Assembly: GCA_037147235.1 (NCBI GenBank)
Contig: JBAWVO010000127.1
Location: forward strand, 1-17,316
Direction of reading: 5' to 3'
Source: JANXQG01 sp037147235
GTDB taxonomy: Bacteria > Planctomycetota > Planctomycetia > Pirellulales > Thermoguttaceae
Length of the DNA stretch: 17,316 nt
Shown here: positions 7,507 to 14,098 of the stretch, in pieces
How the letters are laid out: every line of letters starts with the position of its first letter
Numbering within the stretch: position 1 is the first letter of the stretch
Translations under genes and position numbers: made by a program
Notes under the pieces: model-generated
The model's input: only the letters and a program-made list of their open reading frames with translations
What the model was told of the DNA's origin: nothing
The model's database searches: none

Positions 7507-7612
7507 AGAATGAGATCCTGCTGCCCTCCTAGTTTTAACAACCAAATCTTCTCGTCCACTTTTACCGTTCTCTCACTGATTCCATGGCTGACGTACATCA
7601 AGGTGACGATTT

Positions 7613-8134
7613 ATGAACGGCGACGATGCTTTTGATCCAGAGTTCTGCAAGGGGGATATCCTGGAGTTGGGAACAACCACTCCGCGAATCGTCTTGCATC
7701 GTCTGGCGGCGGTCCGTCGGGCAAAAAAAATGCCGCGCCGAGTGCTGGCCCAGCGGCTTGGCATCACGGTGCAGGAACTTAGGATGAAGGAGGAATCGGC
7801 CGACCTCTCGATCAGCACCCTCTGTCATTGGGCCTCCGTGCTGGATGTGCCCATTACGGAACTTGTCGTCGAGCCGGGGGAGTGCTCGGCCCCGACCCGT
7901 CTGGCCCGGGTGCAGGCGGCGCGCCTGATGCATGTGGCGGCCAAACTCCGCGATCGGGCGCGGCGTCGTAGCATCCAGCGACTGGCACAAACTTTCGTTG
8001 AGCAGTTGGCCGAGATACTTCCCGCCCTGGAGCAGCTTGCCCAAAAGAACCATTGTCGTCCCAATCGGCAGCCGTCGACCAGTATTCCGCCACTGTCAGA
8101 GAACGTCTTCATGCTTCCGCGCGATTGCTCATGA
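7613..8134 (+). CDS. XRE-like helix-turn-helix protein, divergent from feoAB
   Basis: The protein has 173 residues. Residues about 28-85 look like an XRE/HTH_3 domain: RLAAVRRAKKMPRRVLAQRL, then GITVQELRMKE as turn and recognition helix, then ISTLCHWASVLDVPITELV as the closing helices. The C-terminal half is predicted helical and basic (ARLMHVAAKLRDRARRRS) with a Leu-rich amphipathic helix (FVEQLAEILPALEQLAQ), suited to dimerisation. AAGGTGA about 7 nt before the ATG is the ribosome binding site. The gene is read away from feoA across a shared 337-bp control region, so regulation of feo is possible but only inferred from position. No metal-binding cluster is obvious. Confidence 0.75.
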   Translation: MNGDDAFDPEFCKGDILELGTTTPRIVLHRLAAVRRAKKMPRRVLAQRLGITVQELRMKEESADLSISTLCHWASVLDVPITELVVEPGECSAPTRLARVQAARLMHVAAKLRDRARRRSIQRLAQTFVEQLAEILPALEQLAQKNHCRPNRQPSTSIPPLSENVFMLPRDCS

Positions 8135-8237
8135 ACTTCGCCTCATGTTCGGCGAGGCAGAAATGCGAGAGAGCCGAGGTATGATCGATGAGAATCCTAA
8201 GAGGCATGCGAGCGTTGGGCAACCTACGATCAAGCCC

Positions 8238-8407
8238 GGCCTTGATCAACCTTGCCAACTGCTAGCAGTGACGGCAGGCCGTAGGGTGCGTGGAGCGAAC
8301 CGGCCGGGAAATGGTGGGTTGCGCACGAAGTCGAGACGCTGAAAGCACTTACCGCTGTTCCAGATCCGTTCGCGTAACGCACCGTTCGATGCTTCACCCA
8401 CCCTACG
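8238..8407 (-). mobile_element. MITE-like element, copy B (one end missing)
   Basis: The reverse complement of this 170-bp stretch matches 4257-4428 of copy A with two substitutions and one 2-nt deletion. It retains one end (GGCCTTGATC...) but stops at the inner CGTAGGG block and lacks the other terminal repeat. No target duplication was found. It occupies most of the 321-bp interval between the HTH gene and the VIT-vWA gene, in the opposite orientation to copy A. The remainder (8135-8237, 8408-8455) holds no gene I can support. Confidence 0.85.
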
Positions 8408-8430
8408 GCTCAATCATGGCTTCCACCGAC

Positions 8431-8460
8431 GTAGGTTCGGTGGGGAGCGGGGCTCCTACG
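8431..8460. repeat. Nested hairpin at the end of the VIT-vWA gene
   Basis: CGTAGG/CCTACG encloses GGAGC-GGG-GCTCC (8444-8456), overlapping the stop codon of the VIT-vWA gene. It may act as a transcript end or be another dispersed palindrome. No T-run follows it on the minus strand. Confidence 0.4.
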
Positions 8461-10918
8461 GCTCGATCAGGTAGGCTTGGCCGTCGAGGTTGAGCATCAC
8501 GGCTTCATCCATGGCTAGGTATTGCGACATGGAGCGGCCATAGCGGTTGGCCAGGGCAAAATAGTCTTTGCTGAACTGCTTGACCTTACGGGCGTTCTGC
8601 TGCTGCGTCGGCGTCACCTGGGAATCAACCCACTGGTTCTGGCGTCGATAGAAGGTGCGATTGCCGATATTGCGAACGGACGCCTGGGCTTGGTCGGCCT
8701 CTGCCTGAACCTCACCGCCGTAGGACAATTCGCCGGCCGCCTGGGCTGCTGCGGCGACCGGAGCAGTTGCTGGCCCGGCTGCGACACCGGCCGCAACTCG
8801 ACCGCCATATCCGCCTGAGCCATTGCCTTGATGCGACTCGGCTGGCTTTGCGGCCGGGGCGGCCTGGGCAAAACGGCCAAAGCCGCTCGATTCCGATTTC
8901 TTTTCGGCAACCTGCGGACTGTTGGAATAGTCGTTGGCAGCCGAGTAATTCCTGGCGTTTTGGAAATCGCCCTTCATTGCCCGTTGTGCGGTTCCTGCCG
9001 CGCCGCCCGTTTGAGCCAACGCTTCCAATCGCCGGTTGGCTCGGTCAAAGTTCGAGGTAACATTGTGGATGTTGGTCGTCTCATCGGCCATGAACGACGT
9101 GTAGGGCGTGAGGATGCCGTGCCGCGTGGCCAGTTCAACCAATTCCTTCACCAGTTCGTCGTTCTTGCCCTTGAGGTCGATCTGGTCGAGGATCTCGCCC
9201 ACGCGGCGGACAGCCCAAAGCTTTTCGACAAAGGCGAGCGACTCGTCGCTGCTTTGCTCGACGAACGTGGCGGGGAAGTCGAACTTCTCCTCCTTGTCGC
9301 CGATCCGGCCCGTCAAGACTACCTTGGCGGCACCGGCCTTCTTATAACGCCCCACGATGACCAACTGATCGCCGGCAAACAAATCGCCTGCCTCACGCGG
9401 GTAAACGCGGCTGATCGGCGAGCCTTCTTCCGTCTTGACCGTATCGAAGTCGTAACGCATCTTCATGCCGGTTAGCACGGGTGACTCGATGCGGTTGTAG
9501 AGCTTGGCGACGTGTTCTTCAATGTTCTCGTCAGGCCGCACGTACTCGCTCTGGCCGAAATTCTCGCGGACAAGTTTATCGAGGAAACGGGCGTTTAGAT
9601 CATAGCCCACGCCGAAACAGAAGACCCGGGCGTGGATCTTGTTGAACTCCTTCGAGTTGGCCACGATCCGCATTTCGTTGCTCTCGCCCACGGTCGGCAG
9701 ACCATCGGTCAGGAAGACCACGTAGCTGGGCCGTCCGGCATCGTTGAGTTGCGCCAGCGAGACCCGCAGCGCCTCGTTGATGTTCGTGCTGCCGCCCGCA
9801 TAAAGCCCTTCGGCAAAGCCAAGGGCCTCGCGGCGGGTTTTGTCGTTATAGCGTTGCAGTTCCGGCCGGAACGATTCGACTTCGCTGTCGAACGCGATGA
9901 CGTTGAACAAATCGCCCTCGCGGAGGTTGTTCAACACATGCTTCAGGGCCGCCCGAACCTGCTCGATCTTCTGCCCGCTCATACTGCCCGATCGATCCAT
10001 CACCAATAACACCGTTTTCTTCGGCCGCTCACTGCCGGCCTTGATCTCCGGGCTGGCCAGCAAAAGAAAGAAACCGTCCTGATTCTTGTCCGGCCGGTAG
10101 GTCAATACCCGCATGCTCACCTTGCCGCGGCCGATGTCGTAAAGCAGGCGGAAATCGGAGGAGGGAACCTGGTCCTTCGCCGTGTAGCTGACTACGGCAT
10201 GGCGGTCGTCGGGCCGCTTGATCTCGACGGCATGTGTCGGGCTGTAAATGTTCTTGATGTCCTCCTGGCTTTCCACCGAGATACGGAAGTTGATCTTCTC
10301 AACCGGGTGCGACGTGTACTTGGCCGTGCTCAAGGGGAAGAGAAAATCGGTCATTCCTTCCTGTTTGCGGCAAAGCTGAACATAACGGAGCGAAACCGTC
10401 CGCTTGGCACCTGGCGGCACTGGGAAGACGCTCGTCTTGAACATCCCCGTGCCAACCCACTCCAGCAAGGCTGGGTCTCGGTTCTTTCGCACGATCTCTT
10501 CGTAGGCACGGCGTGCGTCTTCCGCACTAAGCAACCTGGCCGGCATTTCCTTGCCGTCAACCAGCAGGGTCATCTGATCGATCGCCCCATCGTAGGGCAA
10601 GGGAAAAATAAAGGAAACTTCCATTTGTCGGCTGCCCGTATTCACAAAGGACTGGGAAACCTGCACTTTGGCCACCTGGTCAATCACTCGGGCATCGACC
10701 TCCAGGGTGTCGATCTTGTAGGAGACCGGGGACGGCTCCGGTTGGGGGATAGGGTGAGGAATGGGGTGCGGCCAGGGATGGGGCGGCCAGATGATGATCG
10801 GCCGTGGAAGGCGGACGTGCTCCGCCGGATCGATTACCACCAGCAATCCTTGGGCTTGCGCAAGCACCGGAACCAGAAACACAACAACGGCAATCCACCG
10901 GCCTAACCTAGCAAACAT
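8456..10918 (-). CDS. Secreted VIT and von Willebrand factor A domain protein
   Basis: The protein has 820 residues. Residues 1-22 are a Sec signal peptide ending AQA. A His/Pro stretch (WPPHPWPHPIPHPIPQP, about 44-60) links to a VIT domain at about 66-190 (KIDTLEVDARVIDQVAKVQV, EVSFIFPLP, ARRAYEEIVRKNRDPALLEW). A vWA domain follows from about 300, with the metal-ion-dependent adhesion site DRSGS starting at D308 and FLTDG later. The C-terminal third is Ala/Gly/Gln-rich and ends in a conserved-looking block (NIGNRTFYRR to NLDGQAYLIEP). The family resembles inter-alpha-trypsin inhibitor heavy chains and probably mediates metal-dependent protein contacts outside the cytoplasm. AAAGGAG (10926-10932) is the ribosome binding site. 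It appears monocistronic. Confidence 0.93.
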   Translation of the reverse strand: MFARLGRWIAVVVFLVPVLAQAQGLLVVIDPAEHVRLPRPIIIWPPHPWPHPIPHPIPQPEPSPVSYKIDTLEVDARVIDQVAKVQVSQSFVNTGSRQMEVSFIFPLPYDGAIDQMTLLVDGKEMPARLLSAEDARRAYEEIVRKNRDPALLEWVGTGMFKTSVFPVPPGAKRTVSLRYVQLCRKQEGMTDFLFPLSTAKYTSHPVEKINFRISVESQEDIKNIYSPTHAVEIKRPDDRHAVVSYTAKDQVPSSDFRLLYDIGRGKVSMRVLTYRPDKNQDGFFLLLASPEIKAGSERPKKTVLLVMDRSGSMSGQKIEQVRAALKHVLNNLREGDLFNVIAFDSEVESFRPELQRYNDKTRREALGFAEGLYAGGSTNINEALRVSLAQLNDAGRPSYVVFLTDGLPTVGESNEMRIVANSKEFNKIHARVFCFGVGYDLNARFLDKLVRENFGQSEYVRPDENIEEHVAKLYNRIESPVLTGMKMRYDFDTVKTEEGSPISRVYPREAGDLFAGDQLVIVGRYKKAGAAKVVLTGRIGDKEEKFDFPATFVEQSSDESLAFVEKLWAVRRVGEILDQIDLKGKNDELVKELVELATRHGILTPYTSFMADETTNIHNVTSNFDRANRRLEALAQTGGAAGTAQRAMKGDFQNARNYSAANDYSNSPQVAEKKSESSGFGRFAQAAPAAKPAESHQGNGSGGYGGRVAAGVAAGPATAPVAAAAQAAGELSYGGEVQAEADQAQASVRNIGNRTFYRRQNQWVDSQVTPTQQQNARKVKQFSKDYFALANRYGRSMSQYLAMDEAVMLNLDGQAYLIEP

Positions 10919-10934
10919 GGCAAATCTCCTTTTT

Positions 10935-10994
10935 GTAGAACGGAATTCATTCCGTTACAGTAACTGTTGTCCAACGGAATGAATTCCGTTTTAC
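10935..10994. repeat. Double palindrome (cruciform-type repeat) upstream of the VIT-vWA gene
   Basis: Two 18-bp arms, AACGGAATTCATTCCGTT (10939-10956) and its exact reverse complement (10973-10990), are separated by 16 bp. Flanking GTAG/TTAC extends the match to 21 of 22. Each arm is also nearly self-complementary. The repeat begins 17 bp upstream of the ATG, just before the Shine-Dalgarno, so it is probably in the mRNA leader. It may be a dispersed repeat or a regulatory hairpin. Confidence 0.85.
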
Positions 10995-11127
10995 GAACGC
11001 TCCCCTTGTACAAGTAGTTGGACGCTGCTGCCCGCCAAAGAGTTCCCGCAATATCCAACGAATCGTAATTCCGACTTCAAGTAGTCTCCGGACCCCGCCA
11101 CGGCGAGGTAACCGTCCGGTGACGAAA

Positions 11128-11736
11128 TTATTGTAGCAAGATTTTGCTCTCGCATAATCGCTTTACGTGCTCCTGCACGCTAACTGGGTATCGTGCAAGA
11201 ATGCGCGGAAAATCTGCATCGCGCAGTCGCGCGAGATTCCGGAAAGTGACCAGGGCCTCCGGCGAGGTCGCCTGCCGCCGTGAAAGATAGACATAATCGC
11301 AAAGCGATTGTGCCGGAGGAGCAATCGCCCCTTCGGACACTGGAAAGTACACTTTGCTCCGTACACCTACAAAGACGAGGTGCCCGGCCGGCGTGACGCG
11401 ATCCCGCGTCCGGTGGTTCTGCCGATCCGTAAAGCAGGTGATGGTGACGGGTGCCTGGGTCACTAATTGGTGCCCATAAAGCGCATAGTGACCGGTGATG
11501 TAAGCATGTGAATCCATGGCAGGGACCAAAACTTGCGGCGATACTGCACCTGGCAGGCCGTACAGGCCGTGAGCATACTTCGCGAGCATCTCTTGGTTCC
11601 GAAGCCTCGTCAGTTCAACATTCAATGCGGCCCGGGAAGTGCCAGCCACGTTTGCCAGTTCCGTCACGGTGAACAGAACTTTTCCATGCCTGTCTCGCTG
11701 TTCCTCGAAGAATTTTCGCCAGGCATTGGCTTTCAC
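11128..11736 (-). CDS. AbiEi-like antitoxin / transcriptional regulator
   Basis: I place the start at the GTG at 11734-11736, giving 202 residues: AAGGAG (11745-11750) lies 8 nt before it, and the GTG overlaps the toxin stop codon as GTGA. An ATG at 11796 lies deeper inside the toxin gene and lacks such support. Residues about 20-60 form a winged helix (VLFTVTELANVAGTSRAALN, ELTRLRNQEMLAKYAHGLYGLP), followed by an AbiEi-type C-terminal region (SHAYITGHYALYGHQLVTQA, VFVGVRSKVYFP, PAQSLCDYVYLSRR). In AbiE systems this protein represses the operon and antagonises the nucleotidyltransferase. Here it is encoded second, the reverse of the usual abiEi-abiEii order. Confidence 0.8.
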   Translation of the reverse strand: MKANAWRKFFEEQRDRHGKVLFTVTELANVAGTSRAALNVELTRLRNQEMLAKYAHGLYGLPGAVSPQVLVPAMDSHAYITGHYALYGHQLVTQAPVTITCFTDRQNHRTRDRVTPAGHLVFVGVRSKVYFPVSEGAIAPPAQSLCDYVYLSRRQATSPEALVTFRNLARLRDADFPRILARYPVSVQEHVKRLCESKILLQ

Positions 11737-12527
11737 GACGAGAACTCCTTGGACTTCGTCAAGGTGTCGCGGAGCAGACGCATCACGGAGTCCCAAAGCA
11801 TTGCGGCCCCCCCCGCTGCGCGGAGGTTGGCAGCCACTACGGGGGCAACCTGCTCGCCAAGGAGCCGCTCGATCTCCCGCACATGGACGGCCCGATTCGA
11901 TTCAAACCTGCCGAGACTCTCGAAGGCGTCCGTAAGTGGCAAAGCAAATTTTCTCAATTTGCGTGACAATCGCGTGGGGGCATCGGGCTGTAGGGCGTCC
12001 TGAAACAGGAAAACGTCCAGGATGTCCCGTACTCGACAAAATCGCGTGTTGAGGAAAGCGAGTATCTTGCTCTCGATCATGTCGGCATCGGACACGGTCA
12101 GGAACACGGTGCCTGCGATCGTGCGAACCATCGGCGCATCAAGGCGGACGATACTCGTGATCTCAATTGGGATCTCGACCCGGCTTCCAGGCTGAGTAAC
12201 GCGGTAAAACGCCGTCTCGACAATTCGTACTGCTGGAGATTCTACCTCAGGACCGGCGGCAGGCCGTATGTCACCATCATAACCGAGTTGCCGCTTGACC
12301 TCCGGCAAAAGTCTGCTGCGAAGAACATCGACGATCTCCACCTGCTTCCGATGGAGATCGCCTTCCCAGTGGTAGTCGATATCGGTCGATACCCGGGCAC
12401 TCGCGTTAAGCAGCCGATACCGAAATCCGCCAATCAGGAAGAGCTGATGGCCAACCGGGTGGGTAGCGATGATCGTGGCGGCGAGCGTCTGGATGCGTTC
12501 AACAATTGTCGAAATATCGGTTTCCAT
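11733..12527 (-). CDS. AbiEii-like nucleotidyltransferase toxin
   Basis: The protein has 264 residues. It carries the minimal-nucleotidyltransferase pattern of the AbiEii/AbiGii family: GG at 33-34, STDID at 47-51 (the acidic metal-binding pair), VEIPIEI at 118-124, and a Lys/Arg-Asp block SKILAFLNTRFCRVRDILDV (K154, R167, D168, D171). Family toxins transfer nucleotides to RNA targets such as tRNA and cause reversible growth arrest or abortive infection. All core residues look intact, so it is probably active. The stop overlaps the antitoxin start by 4 nt. A G8 run lies near the 3' end (11807-11814). The ATG is 4 bp from a palindrome and has no Shine-Dalgarno, so a leaderless message is likely. 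Confidence 0.82.
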   Translation of the reverse strand: METDISTIVERIQTLAATIIATHPVGHQLFLIGGFRYRLLNASARVSTDIDYHWEGDLHRKQVEIVDVLRSRLLPEVKRQLGYDGDIRPAAGPEVESPAVRIVETAFYRVTQPGSRVEIPIEITSIVRLDAPMVRTIAGTVFLTVSDADMIESKILAFLNTRFCRVRDILDVFLFQDALQPDAPTRLSRKLRKFALPLTDAFESLGRFESNRAVHVREIERLLGEQVAPVVAANLRAAGGAAMLWDSVMRLLRDTLTKSKEFSS

Positions 12528-12531
12528 GTAT

Positions 12532-12557
12532 CAAATATAACATAATTGTTATATTTG
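12532..12557. promoter_or_regulatory. Perfect palindromic operator of the AbiE-like operon
   Basis: The arms CAAATATAACA (12532-12542) and TGTTATATTTG (12547-12557) are exact reverse complements around TAAT. The palindrome ends 4 bp before the toxin ATG and covers the spacer and -10 of the predicted promoter. It is AT-rich unlike its surroundings. AbiEi-type antitoxins autoregulate through inverted repeats, so this is the expected binding site. Confidence 0.8.
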
Positions 12558-12561
12558 GCAA
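12534..12561 (-). promoter_or_regulatory. Promoter of the AbiE-like operon, probably leaderless
   Basis: On the minus strand TTGCCA (12556-12561; five of six consensus positions) and TATATT (12534-12539; five of six) are 16 nt apart. The start expected 7 nt downstream of the -10 coincides with the A of the toxin ATG at 12527. No ribosome binding site is present upstream. Confidence 0.65.
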
Positions 12562-12574
12562 GCCGTGATGCGGC

Positions 12575-12587
12575 GGCAACTCCACAG
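12575..12587. repeat. Direct repeat flanking MITE copy C (left)
   Basis: GGCAACTCCACAG occurs here and at 12821-12833, bracketing copy C. It is best read as a target-site duplication of 9 bp (ACTCCACAG, as in copy A), with four further matching bases that overlap the right end of the element. Confidence 0.75.
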
Positions 12588-12824
12588 GGCCGCGATCATA
12601 ACCTTGCCAATTGCTAGCGGTGACAGCAGTGACGGCAACCCGTAGGGTGCGTGAAGCGAACCAACACCCGGGAAATGGTGCGTTGCGCACGGACTCAATA
12701 CTTCGAGAACGTCTACCCTGAAATAGACCGGTTCGCGTAACGCACCATTTCGCGGGCATCCGTGCTCCACGCACCCTACGTCGAGCTAGCAGTGACAGCA
12801 GTTGGCAAGGTTATAATCGAGGCA
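12588..12824 (-). mobile_element. MITE-like element, copy C (complete, diverged)
   Basis: This is a 237-bp element with terminal inverted repeats (GGCCGCGATCATAACCTTGC on the left; the right end reads TGCCTCGATTATAACC on the other strand), inner inverted CGTAGGGTGCGTG blocks, and flanking direct repeats. It is related to copies A and B but clearly older or from another subfamily: the middle (about 12690-12730) does not match. It sits between the AbiE promoter and the end of the DAHP synthase gene and fills most of that 355-bp interval. It has no coding capacity of its own. Confidence 0.85.
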
Positions 12825-12882
12825 ACTCCACAGCACTACTCTGGACAAATTCAGCGGTTGAGTTCCCAAAAGGCCGAAGAAC

Positions 12883-13896
12883 CTACATCACGCGATCCAT
12901 CGCCGCTGCCACCTTGCGGCACAAGGTCATGAGGTCCGCGAATTGACTAAAGGTTAGGGATTGATAGCCGTCGCTCAAGGCGGTTTCCGGATCGGGATGG
13001 ACCTCAACGATCAGGCCATCAGCCCCGGCGGCCACGGAGGCGGCGGCCATCCGTGCAACAAGTGCCGTGTGGCCGGTGCCGTGACTGGGATCAACCACCA
13101 CGGGCAGGTGCGTGCGGTCGTGCAAGTAGGGCACCGAGGCCAAGGTGAGCGAAAACCGCGTGTGCGACTCGAAGGTACGGATGCCTCGTTCGCAAAGCAT
13201 CACATTGGGATTGCCGGCGTTGAGGACATATTCGGCCGCCAGCAATAGCTCGTCGAGACTGGCGCTAGGCCCGCGCTTCAATAAGATCGGCTTGCCTTCG
13301 GCCCCCACGGCCTCCAGCAGACGATAGTTTTGCATGTTGCGGGCACCAATTTGTAGGACGTCGGCATAGCGGGCCACGAGTTTTACGTCGTTCTCCGACA
13401 CGACCTCAGTTACCACGGCCAAGCCGGTTTCCGCACGGGCGGTGGCGAGAATTTTTAGGCCGTCTTCCTTGAGACCCTGGAAGCTGTAAGGACTGGTGCG
13501 CGGCTTAAAAGCACCGCCGCGGAGGGCCGTTGCCCCGGCCGCCTTCACGGCCCGGGCGGTGCTGAGAGTTTGCTCCTCATTCTCAACAGAGCAGGGGCCG
13601 GCAATCATGCCGACGTGGGCATTGCCAACCGTGAGACTGCCAACCCGGATCACGGTTGACTCGGCCTTGACCTCGCGGCTGGCAACCTTGTAAGGAGCGA
13701 GAATGGGAACGACTTCGGCCACGCCGGGACCGCTTTCCAGTGACTGACGATGCTCGTCTCGCTTCTCTCCAATGGCCGCGATCACGGTCCGCTCGGTGCC
13801 AAAAATCGGATGGGCCTTCAGGCCGAGGGCTTCGACGCGCTCGATGATGTGCTGGATTTCTTCACGGCTTGCGCCTTTTTTCATGACGACAATCAT
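12883..13896 (-). CDS. aroF: 3-deoxy-7-phosphoheptulonate (DAHP) synthase
   Basis: This is the first enzyme of the shikimate pathway, joining phosphoenolpyruvate and erythrose 4-phosphate; it is cytoplasmic. I take the ATG at 13894-13896 (337 residues, AAGGA 8 nt upstream) over an in-frame start at 14022, whose extra 42 residues look non-coding. The start MIVVMKKGAS and the first ~70 residues form the ferredoxin-like regulatory domain of the Thermotoga-type class (type I-beta). The barrel follows with GPCSVENEEQ, LRGGAFKPRTSPYSFQGL, LQIGARNMQN, KRG, CERGIRTFE, DPSHGTGH and VEVHPDPETALSDG, which carry substrate and metal ligands. It stands alone, away from other aro genes, so regulation is not evident beyond a weak promoter at 13934-13961. 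Confidence 0.95.
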   Translation of the reverse strand: MIVVMKKGASREEIQHIIERVEALGLKAHPIFGTERTVIAAIGEKRDEHRQSLESGPGVAEVVPILAPYKVASREVKAESTVIRVGSLTVGNAHVGMIAGPCSVENEEQTLSTARAVKAAGATALRGGAFKPRTSPYSFQGLKEDGLKILATARAETGLAVVTEVVSENDVKLVARYADVLQIGARNMQNYRLLEAVGAEGKPILLKRGPSASLDELLLAAEYVLNAGNPNVMLCERGIRTFESHTRFSLTLASVPYLHDRTHLPVVVDPSHGTGHTALVARMAAASVAAGADGLIVEVHPDPETALSDGYQSLTFSQFADLMTLCRKVAAAMDRVM

Positions 13897-13933
13897 GGGT
13901 GGGATCCTTGAATTGATGGTTAAGGAACCCTGT

Positions 13934-13961
13934 ATTGTCGCACGTGGCCGGGAAAATGCAA
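13934..13961 (-). promoter_or_regulatory. Possible promoter of the DAHP synthase gene
   Basis: On the minus strand TTGCAT (13956-13961) and GACAAT (13934-13939) are 16 nt apart, giving a leader of about 30 nt. The match is moderate. The divergent interval to natA also has a 10-bp tandem repeat CTCGATTATC at 13992-14011 of unknown role. Confidence 0.35.
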
Positions 13962-14098
13962 GAACTATCGATTGATTTGCCGGCGGCCACGCTCGATTAT
14001 CCTCGATTATCGATCGATTCACGGCTGGCCGGCCGCCTGGGTGCTGCCTGCGTGGTAGAATATCAGGAGAATTGCAAAGTCCACTTCGTAGAACCGAG

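Noticed and set aside
7365..7601. 78-codon minus-strand open frame between feoA and the HTH gene
   Set aside because: It has no recognisable domain or ribosome binding site and overlaps the predicted promoter of the divergent HTH gene.
8431..8460. Rho-independent terminator of the VIT-vWA gene
   Set aside because: The hairpin is real but overlaps the stop codon and has no T-run on the transcript strand, so it is listed as a repeat only.
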